Below are positions 42,517 through 50,222 of a DNA stretch of 64,000 nt, piece by piece; within the stretch, counting starts at the first letter, position 1, and the number at the start of each line of letters is the position of its first letter. The stretch lies in contig NZ_CP155447.1 of NCBI RefSeq assembly GCF_045290345.1, positions 1,736,001 through 1,800,000 of the forward strand. Direction: 5' to 3'. The stretch comes from Singulisphaera sp045290345 (lineage in GTDB: Bacteria; Planctomycetota; Planctomycetia; Isosphaerales; Isosphaeraceae). Under the pieces are notes generated by a model that was not told where the DNA came from, did not search any database, and saw only the letters and a list, made by a program, of their open reading frames with translations. A program made the position numbers and the translations under genes.

Positions 42517-42909
42517 ATGCCTGCCTTTTGCCCCATCTGTCGATCCGCCAACGTCGACGAAGTGCTCGATGCTCCAGACCGGATAAAGTGCCGAGATTGT
42601 CACGCCTACATTCCTGCCAGCGAACCAACACCGGAGGACGCGCCAACGGCCCGGATTAGCCTGGCAACGGCAACGGCCGACATCGCGCGTGCCCTTGGCA
42701 TCCACCGAGCCTACGCTGACCTGGACTCGCTGGAAGGCGTGGACGACGAAATCCATCGGGTTACAACGTTCCTCGCTCAAGTAGAGGCCGACCAACGCCA
42801 ACTTGTGGCCGCCTTGGACGCATGCCGTGTTCTCTCGGCCCACGATCCCGATGCCAAACTTCAAGCGACTCGGCTTGCACGCCGCGCCCTTGGCCTTCCC
42901 GTTCTATAG
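42517..42909 (+). CDS. Zinc-ribbon protein, paralogue of the previous gene
   Basis: This is a 130-aa protein. FCPICRSANV...IKCRDCHAY forms one ribbon. The C-terminal helices (RVTTFLAQVEADQRQLVAAL, then CRVLSAHDPD) match those of the upstream gene. It starts 3 bp after the upstream stop and is followed by a strong terminator. Confidence 0.6.
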   Translation: MPAFCPICRSANVDEVLDAPDRIKCRDCHAYIPASEPTPEDAPTARISLATATADIARALGIHRAYADLDSLEGVDDEIHRVTTFLAQVEADQRQLVAALDACRVLSAHDPDAKLQATRLARRALGLPVL

Positions 42910-42956
42910 CCGACCAGCCCGATACGCCGAACCTTCTCCGTACTCTTTCCGAACCC

Positions 42957-43000
42957 AAGGCCGCCTATCCTTCATTCGCAGGGTAGCGGCCTTTATTTTT
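42957..43000 (+). terminator. Strong terminator
   Basis: GGCCGC and CTATCC pair with GGGTAG and CGGCC around TTCATTCGCA, followed by TTTATTTTT. Confidence 0.75.
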
Positions 43001-43025
43001 CGTGGCCCAGACTGCCCGAAACTAT

Positions 43026-43079
43026 TTCCAGGAATTGCAGGAAAGAGTTCTTGACGTTTACGCCCAATGGGCGTATATT
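43026..43079 (+). promoter_or_regulatory. Operator-spacer promoter 2 with upstream palindrome
   Basis: TTTCCAGGAATTGCAGGAAA, then TTGACG (43051-43056), 17-bp spacer with GCCCAATGGGC, TATATT (43074-43079). Confidence 0.75.
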
Positions 43080-43124
43080 TAAAGTGTAAGGCAAACGGAC
43101 GCTAAACACGAAAGGGGCGGGACC

Positions 43125-43400
43125 ATGACCAGCATCGCCAAGAACTTCAAAACGGGCGGCTTCGACGTGCGGAACGAAGAGGGCGAATTGCTGGCCAACT
43201 ATCCCACCTATTGGGCGGCCAACGCCCACGCCGATGAGATCGAGAACCCCGATGGTCTGCCCGAAGAGGAGCTGACGGCCGAGCAAGAGGCCGAGATCGA
43301 GCGAGAAAACCTCATCGACGACCTGTGCAGCGAGTACGACCCGAGCGACCTGGCCGAGATGAGCACGCGGGAGCTTCGCAAGCTTTTTGCGGCCCTGTAA
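43125..43400 (+). CDS. Acidic small protein
   Basis: This is a 91-aa protein. The first part looks like a small beta unit (GGFDVRNEEGELLANYPTYW), then a very acidic helix (EEELTAEQEAEIERENLIDD). Driven by operator-spacer promoter 2. Acidic phage proteins of this size are often inhibitors or DNA mimics; that is speculation. Confidence 0.55.
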   Translation: MTSIAKNFKTGGFDVRNEEGELLANYPTYWAANAHADEIENPDGLPEEELTAEQEAEIERENLIDDLCSEYDPSDLAEMSTRELRKLFAAL

Positions 43401-43416
43401 TTTCCTGCAAAAGCGG
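43397..43416. repeat. Dispersed palindrome copy without promoter
   Basis: TTTCCTGCAAAAGCGGGAAA lies between two plus-strand genes. No -35/-10 pair is seen nearby, unlike other copies. Confidence 0.5.
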
Positions 43417-43455
43417 GAAATGAAAACCGCCCTCTAACCCACAAAGGATCAACCA

Positions 43456-44022
43456 ATGTCTATCGATCAAGCTGCCCACGAGACGACGCACGCCACTGCC
43501 GCCTCTGACGCTCTGGCCCCACTGGCCAAGCACGAATCGTTCATCGCGTGGTGCGAGGCCAAGAAACTCGCCATCGTCGCCCGGAACGAACGAGAGGTTG
43601 CGGCCGGCAATCTCCCATCTTGGACGACGGCGGGTGACCTGGCTAATCTCGATCGCTGCCTTGCGGACGCGCGGCAAGAGATCGCAAAGATTGAGGCCAA
43701 CTGCCCGGAACCAACGGAGTGCGAGGCATGCAACGGAATCGGTGACTGCTGGGACTGCGAAGGCTCTGGACGATCCGAGGACAACCACGATGACGAGGGC
43801 AATTGCTCTGCGTGCGATGGCTCTGGCGTGTGCTGCGAATGCGATGGGGAAGGATCATTTCCGGCCACCAAACCGGCCAATCGGTTCCGTTGCCCCCAGT
43901 GCGGCATGCCGACGTTGGTCGAGTCTGGCCCATGCGGAGCCTGTATCGTGAAGGGCATTCAAGAGGCCACGATAGCCAAATCTCGACCCTCCCCATCCGT
44001 ACTTTACCGTTCGACTATATAA
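43456..44022 (+). CDS. DnaJ-type Cys-rich zinc-finger protein
   Basis: This is a 188-aa protein. A helical N-terminal half is followed by four repeats of the DnaJ central type: CEACNGIGDC, CWDCEGSG, CSACDGSGVC and CECDGEGS, then CPQCGMPT and CGAC. No J domain is present. It could bind unfolded proteins or nucleic acid, or recruit host chaperones. It is followed by about 180 bp without a gene. Confidence 0.65.
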   Translation: MSIDQAAHETTHATAASDALAPLAKHESFIAWCEAKKLAIVARNEREVAAGNLPSWTTAGDLANLDRCLADARQEIAKIEANCPEPTECEACNGIGDCWDCEGSGRSEDNHDDEGNCSACDGSGVCCECDGEGSFPATKPANRFRCPQCGMPTLVESGPCGACIVKGIQEATIAKSRPSPSVLYRSTI

Positions 44023-44177
44023 CCAACCAGTAATATACGCTCACTCGGTCGCGGACTCGTATCGTATGCCCGCATAGTCTAGCCTCTAGAAATCTAGACG
44101 ATTCAACCTTTGCGTAACAATCGGCGATGGCAGGGCAGGGCGGTTTCGCTCGATGGCCTTTCGGTCGCCCGGAAAGT

Positions 44178-44232
44178 ATTTGCAGGAAATGCGGGAAACC
44201 GACTTGACCGATATGCCCATTGGGCGTATTAT
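44178..44232 (+). promoter_or_regulatory. Operator-spacer promoter 3 with upstream palindrome
   Basis: TTTGCAGGAAATGCGGGAAA, then TTGACC (44204-44209), 17-bp spacer with GCCCATTGGGC, TATTAT (44227-44232). Confidence 0.75.
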
Positions 44233-44282
44233 TGAGTGGGTAAGGAAGAGACGCGAACAAAACCCCGAGACGAGGCCGAACG

Positions 44283-44723
44283 ATGGCAACCGCAACCTTG
44301 AACGCAAACGCAACTCTGGCCAACCTCGAAACCGAACTGGCATCGCTCCAGGCGAAGCGGGAAGAGATCCGGGCCGAACTGTACGCGGTCGCTGGTGGCC
44401 AACCGCAGGTTGATCGTGAGAACCAGTTGATGAGACTCGATCGCCAGATTGATCAGGTTCGCTATGCGATGGCCGAGATCGAGTTAGCCAACGAGGCGAG
44501 CGGCCAGGCGAGCATGGGTAACGGCGAGTATCCCATCTGGTCGTGTGGCCAGGCTAAGGTTGTGAGCTATGCCGATAGCGTGGAGGCCGCCATTGCTTCG
44601 CTGTTCAGCATGCCGGCCGGTACCTACGCAATCGGTGGCGACGACTACTCTTACGAAGTAAGCCGCGCGGGCAACAGGGTAATGGTTTGCCGTATCGACG
44701 AAACCGAATGTGAAGCCGCCTGA
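44283..44723 (+). CDS. Hypothetical protein with N-terminal coiled coil
   Basis: This is a 146-aa protein. Residues 10-70 form a coiled coil (ANLETELASLQAKREEIRAE); the rest is a small beta domain ending GNRVMVCRIDETECEAA. It begins MATATLNA, similar to the starts of the two MATLT genes downstream. Unknown. Confidence 0.6.
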   Translation: MATATLNANATLANLETELASLQAKREEIRAELYAVAGGQPQVDRENQLMRLDRQIDQVRYAMAEIELANEASGQASMGNGEYPIWSCGQAKVVSYADSVEAAIASLFSMPAGTYAIGGDDYSYEVSRAGNRVMVCRIDETECEAA

Positions 44724-44728
44724 TTTAT

Positions 44729-44781
44729 TTCCTGCAAATGCGGCAAATTCTATTGCTTGTTGTGCCCATTGGGCGTATAGT
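44729..44781 (+). promoter_or_regulatory. Operator-spacer promoter 4 with upstream palindrome
   Basis: TTTCCTGCAAATGCGGCAAA, then TTGCTT (44753-44758), 17-bp spacer with GCCCATTGGGC, TATAGT (44776-44781). Confidence 0.75.
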
Positions 44782-44833
44782 TGAATACGTGAGACGATCA
44801 CATCAACCAAACCCCAAATCAAGGATTCAAACC

Positions 44834-45172
44834 ATGAACACGATCAAAACCCGCAAGCCCCGAGCCAGCAAGAAAACCGCAATCCTCACTCCGGCCGCTC
44901 CGATCGTTGACCCTCTCAAGATTCAGTTAGCCGATGCCGAGATCCATCGAGTCTTGAGCGATCTTGCCGATAGCCTGCATGATCCGAATCGAGTGGGTAT
45001 GGCCGAACTGCTACGCATCATTGCCGATGACTACGTTAGTGCGAAAATGGTTCAGAATGCGGCCCGCAGTGTGGCCCACGATCACGACCTAAAGCCGACC
45101 GAATCCGTCAAGCATCTCTTGCGAGTCGTCGAAGCAACCCGAGACTTCAAGCTCAGCAAAAAGAGGTCTTAA
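44834..45172 (+). CDS. Hypothetical helical protein
   Basis: 112 aa from ATG 44834. Basic N-terminal tail (KTRKPRASKKTA), then helices (AEIHRVLSDLADSLHD). The basic tail suggests nucleic acid contact. Own operator-spacer promoter. Confidence 0.55.
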   Translation: MNTIKTRKPRASKKTAILTPAAPIVDPLKIQLADAEIHRVLSDLADSLHDPNRVGMAELLRIIADDYVSAKMVQNAARSVAHDHDLKPTESVKHLLRVVEATRDFKLSKKRS

Positions 45173-45197
45173 AACGCCCGTTGCCGACCGCAGGTCA

Positions 45198-45252
45198 TTT
45201 CCTGCAATTGCGGAAAATAACGGTTGACGACAACGCCCATTGGGCGTATAGT
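45198..45252 (+). promoter_or_regulatory. Operator-spacer promoter 5 with upstream palindrome
   Basis: TTTCCTGCAATTGCGGAAAA, then TTGACG (45224-45229), 17-bp spacer with GCCCATTGGGC, TATAGT (45247-45252). A leader hairpin (GGGGCCG...CGGCCC, enclosing GGTGAG / CTCACC) follows. Confidence 0.8.
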
Positions 45253-45337
45253 TAGATCAGAAGGGGGCCGATGAGAGGTGAGATTCTCACCGGCCCTTTG
45301 GACCGAACCACGAACCGCGAAGAACGGGAACAATCCA

Positions 45338-45676
45338 ATGGCCACTTTGACCGCCCCCGCCAAAACCGTCAAGACCCGCCGCTCGGCTGTCCGTCCCGCG
45401 AAGTACCTCGCAACCAAGGTGATTTGGTCGCTGACGTCTGACTCGCCCTGCGTCGACTACTCGAATGAGCCGATGACCCTGGGTGACGTGCTCGGCGAGA
45501 TCGGGACGTATTGGACTGAGGAGGATGGCCAGTTCGCTAGCGGCATCATCGAGGAGGCCAACGACTATAACGGGCTGGTTTACGCCTATCGCGAAATCTT
45601 GACCATCACACGGCTGGATGGCTCTGAGCTTAGCGCCGACCGACTCACGAAAATTGGACTTTTGGCTGGCCTTTGA
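45338..45676 (+). CDS. Hypothetical protein (MATLT leader type)
   Basis: 112 aa from ATG 45338. It starts MATLTAPAKTVKTRRSA, then a small alpha/beta domain (TKVIWSLTSDSPCVDYSNE, then GLVYAYREILTITRLDG). The leader and first codons are nearly the same as in the next gene while the bodies differ. Unknown function. Confidence 0.6.
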   Translation: MATLTAPAKTVKTRRSAVRPAKYLATKVIWSLTSDSPCVDYSNEPMTLGDVLGEIGTYWTEEDGQFASGIIEEANDYNGLVYAYREILTITRLDGSELSADRLTKIGLLAGL

Positions 45677-45730
45677 TTTCCTGCAATTCCAGGAAATATG
45701 ATTGACGGACATGCCCAATGGGCGTATAGT
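45676..45730 (+). promoter_or_regulatory. Operator-spacer promoter 6 with upstream palindrome
   Basis: TTTCCTGCAATTCCAGGAAA, then TTGACG (45702-45707), 17-bp spacer with GCCCAATGGGC, TATAGT (45725-45730). A leader hairpin AGGCCG / CGGCCT with inner CAGGA / TCCTG follows. Confidence 0.8.
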
Positions 45731-45817
45731 TGGGCAAGTGAAAGGCCGCCAGGAATTGAGCCTCCTGACGGCCTGATTGGAACGAACCCCGAACCGCGAA
45801 GCACAAGGAACGAACCG

Positions 45818-46177
45818 ATGGCCACTTTGACGCAAACCGCCCCCTCAGTCAAGACGACCGAACGGCCCGCAGGCTACTCGACCACCGTCCGCAAAACCGG
45901 GCCGCGCGAATGGGTCAACAAAGCTCTGCCTGTCATCGAGTCGATCCGCCAGGGCGGGGCATTCGATCAAGGCTATATCTGCGACCACGGCGCGGCCTTC
46001 CTCGTCAAGCGTGAATATCCAGCCAGCGCCAATCAGAATCGCTACACGATCGTCCTGTGCTATCCCAATGGCCGAGTCGAGCTTGACGGCATGGACGACG
46101 CGACTGAGGCCGAAAGGCGATTCGAGTCGTCTGCCCGCGCGTTGGCGATGGCCGGCGACGAATTTCAGAATGTCTGA
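45818..46177 (+). CDS. Hypothetical protein (MATLT leader type)
   Basis: 119 aa from ATG 45818. MATLTQTAPSVKTTERPAG, then a beta domain (NRYTIVLCYPNGRVELDG). Shares promoter, leader and N-terminus with the upstream gene, a sign of module duplication. Unknown function. Confidence 0.6.
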   Translation: MATLTQTAPSVKTTERPAGYSTTVRKTGPREWVNKALPVIESIRQGGAFDQGYICDHGAAFLVKREYPASANQNRYTIVLCYPNGRVELDGMDDATEAERRFESSARALAMAGDEFQNV

Positions 46178-46215
46178 AAAAAGGATTTGACAGATACGCC
46201 CATTGGGCGTATAGT
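46163..46215 (+). promoter_or_regulatory. Operator-spacer promoter 7
   Basis: A degenerate inverted repeat TTTCAGAATGTCTGAAA overlaps the end of the upstream gene, then TTGACA (46187-46192), 17-bp spacer with GCCCATTGGGC, TATAGT (46210-46215). The leader hairpin GGGGCCG...CGGCCCC encloses AAGTG / CACTT. Confidence 0.8.
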
Positions 46216-46305
46216 CTAAGTGTGGAGCGAACGAAACGGGGCCGCCAAGTGCTGGTAACACTTAACGGCCCCTAGACCCAAACCTCAGATGACGAGGATT
46301 GAGCC

Positions 46306-46902
46306 ATGGCCAACACGATCGCATTTCTGACAGTCGAGATCAAGGGGACCAACTACGGCGTCGAGACCTTCTTGGCCGAGACCACCTTGAACAAGGTTGT
46401 TCGCCTCAGCAAGATCGATGGAACGTCCTACGATGTCGAGCAGGGGTGGGACCGGACGACCTGCACTTGCCCGGACTATCAGCGACGACATGCGGACCTG
46501 CCCTATAGCGACGGATGCAAGCATGTCCGTAGCCTTGTGAGTCTGAGCCTGATCGAGAACGTGACCCCCTGGACAGCAAGCGAGCCGAAGACTGTTGAGG
46601 TTGTTGAGGCTGCCCACGAGGAGACGCACGCGGGGCTGGCCTTGGCCGTCGCCGAATTGGCCGATGACGCCACGGACGCAGAAAAGGGCAAGCCAGTTCG
46701 CCGCAAGCCGGGCCGCAAACCGATCAGTGATACGATCAACTGGGACTCGTTCGGACGACGTTACGCGGCGGGCGAGAGCCGTAGCGTGCTGGCCGCTGAG
46801 GCCGGAGTTAGCCCCACGCGATTCTGGAACCGAGTGACGAAACTGGGGTACTCTTCCCCCAAGAATCACTACCACGCACCGAAGAAAGGCGTGACAGTAT
46901 GA
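46306..46902 (+). CDS. SWIM zinc-finger protein with C-terminal HTH
   Basis: This is a 198-aa protein. The SWIM motif CxCx(n)CxH is seen as CTCPDYQ (C53, C55) and GCKHVRS (C71, H73). After an acidic linker the C-terminus has a basic hook (RRKPGRKP) and an HTH (GRRYAAGESRSVLAAEAGVS). It probably binds DNA. It is followed by another HTH gene with a 4-bp overlap. A regulator of the phage arm is a fair guess. Confidence 0.7.
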   Translation: MANTIAFLTVEIKGTNYGVETFLAETTLNKVVRLSKIDGTSYDVEQGWDRTTCTCPDYQRRHADLPYSDGCKHVRSLVSLSLIENVTPWTASEPKTVEVVEAAHEETHAGLALAVAELADDATDAEKGKPVRRKPGRKPISDTINWDSFGRRYAAGESRSVLAAEAGVSPTRFWNRVTKLGYSSPKNHYHAPKKGVTV

Positions 46903-47153
46903 GCGCATCGAAAACAGGGGGGTCTGAATTGACCCCCCAACGGGTGAAGGCGATTCGGCAGAAACTAGGAATGACCTTGGCCGAAGCTTCAGATTATATT
47001 GGCGTACATATCAGAACGTGGCAAAAATGGGAAGCGCCCGAGGGTCCAAACATGCGTACACCACGAGGGGCCGCTCGCAAAGCTCTGGAGAAAATGGAAC
47101 ATGAGGCTAAGTTTAAGCCGAAGCCGGCCGAACCGACAGCCGACGCATCTTGA
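46899..47153 (+). CDS. XRE-like helix-turn-helix protein
   Basis: This is an 84-aa protein. LTPQRVKAIRQKLGMTLAEA, then SDYIGVHIRTWQKWE, is the pattern of Cro/CI or DUF1870-type repressors; a short basic tail follows. It is the last gene of the plus-strand arm, 5 bp from the convergent methyltransferase. It could bind one of the phage palindromes. Confidence 0.7.
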   Translation: MSASKTGGSELTPQRVKAIRQKLGMTLAEASDYIGVHIRTWQKWEAPEGPNMRTPRGAARKALEKMEHEAKFKPKPAEPTADAS

Positions 47154-47158
47154 CAGAA

Positions 47159-48598
47159 TTAGGCCAACACTGGGGTTAAGCCAGAGTCTTCTAGCCTTTG
47201 AAGAATGACGGCCGCATGGGTGGGAAGCTCCTCAATCCCCACGCCTATGCGGTCGTTTCGTTCGCATGCCAAAATTGTGGTTCCCGATCCCACGAAGGGG
47301 TCAAGCCAAGTGTCGCCAGGATCGGAGAATGCTTTAACGAAGAACTCCGGTAGGCCGACTGGGAATGTGGCCGAATGACCCTTGACGTGCTCGCCAACGT
47401 TGACGTAGATGACATTGCTTGGCAGGACTGGCCCGAGTTGCTTCGCCGATTCCGGCTTGCACGCGAATCCGCTTCCGGTCGCTCGGTAATCGCGATCACC
47501 CGAGACACCGATTAGCGAGCCTTCGCCGATCGTCGCGACGTTCAACGGATTGAATTTTATTTGATTGTTTATGCTGAAATGGTGGATCGGCTCGAATCCA
47601 TTCTTCAGCCGATTGGGCCAACTCCCCGGCGGCCCGGTGCGAATCCACACGAATTCATCGACGTAAGCCCAATCCCATTGGCGAACCATTGCCGCTTTGA
47701 GATCGTCGCAGTACAGATGCCGTTGCCCACCCTCGCAATGAGGCTTGATGTTCACGAATAGAGAACCATCGGGCCGTAGAACGCTTCGCATGTTGGCCTG
47801 GATGTCGCGCCACCAGTCAACATAGTCATCGGCCGGAACGCCCCGATACTGGCCCTTGCGTTGTTCGGCGTAGGGTGGACTAGTCACGATACCCTGAACG
47901 CGATCCGGGCAAGCCAGCCGAACGACGGACGGATCGGAGCAATCCCCGATGACAAGTCGATGGGGGGCGTCCGGTTTTTTGGGACTTAAAATCAGCCACA
48001 CTTGGCCGGATTCAGTTCGCCACTTTGCAACTAACTCGGCATGTCGATCGGGCGCGGCCGGCTCGGGAATGCTACCCAGGGATGGAGCAGGCTCGGCCGC
48101 GTTTCCTGTGTTTGCAGGAAGGCCGCTAGAATCGCTTGTGTCGCTTCCGAGGGGACCGGCGGCCGATTGGGCTAGAGATTCGAGCAAGGCCGCCACGTCG
48201 GCATCAGAGAAGCCTGTGGCGCGGCGTTCGTCGGTATCAGAGATCGCGGCAAGCGTCTCGGCGACTCGCTGGTCATTCCATTGGGCCGACTCGGCTGTTC
48301 GGTTGTCAGCGAGGGCGTAGGCGCTGGCCTGGCTATCGCTCCAATCCGAGCGGCGAACGGCCACAAGTTGGCCCGGCTCGGGATCGACCACGAGGACTTC
48401 CCGGAAACCTTCGAGCCGAGCGGCTTCGATCGTACCGTTGCCGGCGCGAACAACGTTGTCGGCGTCCAGGACGATTGAGCGAGCCGGGCCGAACCGTCCA
48501 AGGCTGGCTCGGATGGCCGAGCGATTCGATTCGGGGTGGATTCTGGCGTTCTGGGGATCTTCGGTGAGATCGTGGATATCGAGAACTTCGGTAGGCAA
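47159..48598 (-). CDS. ParB-like domain fused to DNA methyltransferase
   Basis: This is a 479-aa protein. Residues 1-115 match the ParB/Spo0J N-terminal domain (NARIHPESNRSAIRASLGRF, then VVRAGNGTIEAARLEGF). A linker follows; a palindrome-like sequence is embedded there at 48106-48119. The methyltransferase has catalytic motif IV TSPPY (239-243) and, near the end, the SAM-binding DPFVGSGTT. That order (IV before I) is the beta class of N6-adenine or N4-cytosine enzymes. It may mark phage DNA against host restriction or act in replication. The recognition site is unknown. Confidence 0.85.
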   Translation of the reverse strand: MPTEVLDIHDLTEDPQNARIHPESNRSAIRASLGRFGPARSIVLDADNVVRAGNGTIEAARLEGFREVLVVDPEPGQLVAVRRSDWSDSQASAYALADNRTAESAQWNDQRVAETLAAISDTDERRATGFSDADVAALLESLAQSAAGPLGSDTSDSSGLPANTGNAAEPAPSLGSIPEPAAPDRHAELVAKWRTESGQVWLILSPKKPDAPHRLVIGDCSDPSVVRLACPDRVQGIVTSPPYAEQRKGQYRGVPADDYVDWWRDIQANMRSVLRPDGSLFVNIKPHCEGGQRHLYCDDLKAAMVRQWDWAYVDEFVWIRTGPPGSWPNRLKNGFEPIHHFSINNQIKFNPLNVATIGEGSLIGVSGDRDYRATGSGFACKPESAKQLGPVLPSNVIYVNVGEHVKGHSATFPVGLPEFFVKAFSDPGDTWLDPFVGSGTTILACERNDRIGVGIEELPTHAAVILQRLEDSGLTPVLA

Positions 48599-48619
48599 GG
48601 GGGAACGCTCCGGGGTGAT

Positions 48620-48990
48620 TTGCCTGTGACAAAATTAAAGTGATGTCAGGAAGGAACTTAGGGAATGGCTGGTGATTTTGTCACAGGCGTCACAGGCAAT
48701 TCTAAGTTGCTCGCGTAGCGCGTGCGTACATAGCGTGCGTGTATATGCGCGTGCGAAGCAAGTGGCATGCCAAGGGTTGTCACAGGATCATTGGCAATTT
48801 TGCCTGTGACAAATTAAGTCTATGAGGTAGCCCTATTTACGTCCAAAATCCTAGGTGAAATTGCCTCTGTCACAGGCAATTTCTATTCTAGTCCCAGTAG
48901 AAAAAGTCTCTTAATAAATAATTAGGGGGGCCATTTTGTATGCAGCCAACAATTAGGAATTGCCTGAGTTGCCTGTGACACTGTGACAAA
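48620..48990. repeat. Iteron-like array of TTGCCTGTGACA
   Basis: At least seven copies in both directions: TTGCCTGTGACAAAA at 48620, TTTTGTCACAGGC at 48676, GTCACAGGCAATT at 48689, TTGTCACAGGA at 48777, TTGCCTGTGACAAA at 48799, TTGCCTCTGTCACAGGCAA at 48861, and TTGCCTGTGACA with CTGTGACAAA at 48969-48990. Between them lie three GCGTGCG-type repeats (48713-48755) and an AT-rich stretch near 48908. No gene fits here. Candidate replication origin, partition site or operator of the ParB-methyltransferase gene. Confidence 0.75.
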
Positions 48991-48993
48991 CGG

Positions 48994-49263
48994 TCAGTCT
49001 TCCTTGGGATTGCGGTTCTCGCTAGCCCAGTTGACGGACGCTTCGGCAATCTCGCAAATCGCATCCGACGTTCCGAGGAACACGTTTCGCCAGGCGTTGA
49101 AACACTTCTCGTCAGGCACGCCATCACGAATCGGGATGCCGGGCCGAGTCGCCATGATCTCGGCCAGAGCGTACAGTCGATTCGTGATCGCTTGCTCTTG
49201 CTCGACACGCACTTGCCGCTCAACCAACTCCGGGAACATCGCGCTATCGACGCAAACGCTCAT
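48994..49263 (-). CDS. Hypothetical helical protein
   Basis: This is an 89-aa helical protein (ERQVRVEQEQAITNRLYAL, then SDAICEIAEASVNWASE) ending in a charged tail. It lies immediately upstream of the iteron array and is a candidate for its binding partner only by location. Confidence 0.5.
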   Translation of the reverse strand: MSVCVDSAMFPELVERQVRVEQEQAITNRLYALAEIMATRPGIPIRDGVPDEKCFNAWRNVFLGTSDAICEIAEASVNWASENRNPKED

Positions 49264-49300
49264 GGCTTACTCCTTGGGTGGCGTGGTCGGGATACGAAAC

Positions 49301-49322
49301 GAGCCGACCACTTGGCCGGCTC
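49301..49322 (-). terminator. Terminator-like hairpin
   Basis: Minus strand GAGCCGGCC, AAGT, GGTCGGCTC, then GTTTCGT. It lies between two minus-strand genes. Confidence 0.4.
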
Positions 49323-49377
49323 GGGAAGAGACTTCGAACTTTCGTGAGACGGATTAGCCAAGTTGGCCAACCGCAGG

Positions 49378-49695
49378 TCAGCTTGTCGCGGCGTCCTCGC
49401 TGGGCGGCTCGGGCTCGACTGCTGAGTCATCGAACAGCAAGACGATCTGACCGAAGTAGTCGGCCGGCTCGACTTCGGGGAGCGGCAAGACAACCTCGAT
49501 GCCGCCGCGTGACTCTCGCAGATCGACGACCGCGTAGGGGTACGGCGAGTCCAGATATTCGCTTGCGGTTCCTGGCTGCCCAGAGCCAGGCGCGAGCAGG
49601 TAGACCCGGACTTCGGCCAAGAGGTTATGGCTTGCCAGGTCGTAGGGTGGAACGCCTACCTTGATGGTCCAGGCGTCAGCATCGACCGCGACCAA
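49378..49695 (-). CDS. Hypothetical protein, start uncertain
   Basis: About 105 aa from a TTG at 49695; the frame stays open upstream to about 49820 without a good start. Beta-rich (VAVDADAWTIKVGVPPYDL, then LAEVRVYLLAPGSG) with an acidic C-terminus. The 170 bp upstream (to 49865) show coding-like sequence in more than one frame and may be eroded. Confidence 0.45.
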   Translation of the reverse strand: MVAVDADAWTIKVGVPPYDLASHNLLAEVRVYLLAPGSGQPGTASEYLDSPYPYAVVDLRESRGGIEVVLPLPEVEPADYFGQIVLLFDDSAVEPEPPSEDAATS

Positions 49696-49865
49696 CGAAA
49701 CCTGCGTGTCGAGCTTGGGCGGCCGATCCGGCTCGGGGAGAGCGAGGGAGCGGAGCGGAGAGCGTTGAAGGTTGGCCCGAACACGGCGCGGAGAAGGGAA
49801 AGCAAGTCAGGATTCCTTTCGGGGTTTCCGAGTGCAGATGAACCAAGGGGCGAGGGCCGCCCGCT

Positions 49866-50174
49866 TTACGGTTTTGGGTCAATCTTGGGCGGGGTCATGA
49901 CCTCAGCGATCTTAAGCAAGACCTCGCGATCGAGGGCCGCTTGATCGAGTCGTCGCTTGGCCGCCTCGCGTTTGATTTCCCGGTTTCGGTCGTCGTCGTA
50001 CTCGATGTGCAAGTCGAGCAGTTTGCGTTCAGGGGCGGCCGGAGCTTGAATGTAGACCGGGGCAGGGGCCTGGCTCGGGACAAGTTTGGGCTTGCCTTTC
50101 AGTCGCCAGATACCGTAGACGATGACGGCCGTGACAAAAATTAGGCCAAGGTTGTCTTGGATAACAGGAGGCAT
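49866..50174 (-). CDS. Membrane-anchored coiled-coil protein
   Basis: This is a 102-aa protein. N-terminal membrane segment (LGLIFVTAVIVYGIWRLKG), Pro/Ala linker, charged helix (NREIKREAAKRRLDQAAL). Resembles small spanin-like or membrane-tether proteins in layout. Unknown. Confidence 0.5.
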   Translation of the reverse strand: MPPVIQDNLGLIFVTAVIVYGIWRLKGKPKLVPSQAPAPVYIQAPAAPERKLLDLHIEYDDDRNREIKREAAKRRLDQAALDREVLLKIAEVMTPPKIDPKP

Positions 50175-50222
50175 TCCATATTTCTCTGTTTAAGTGCCAA
50201 TGATTCCAGAAAACGAGCCTGA

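Noticed and set aside
48620..48990. CRISPR-like repeats
   Set aside because: Copies are short, irregularly spaced and in both orientations, which fits binding sites rather than an array.
49676..49882. 68-aa minus-strand frame
   Set aside because: It needs a TTG start inside the upstream gene and has no supporting features; the region is ambiguous between frames.
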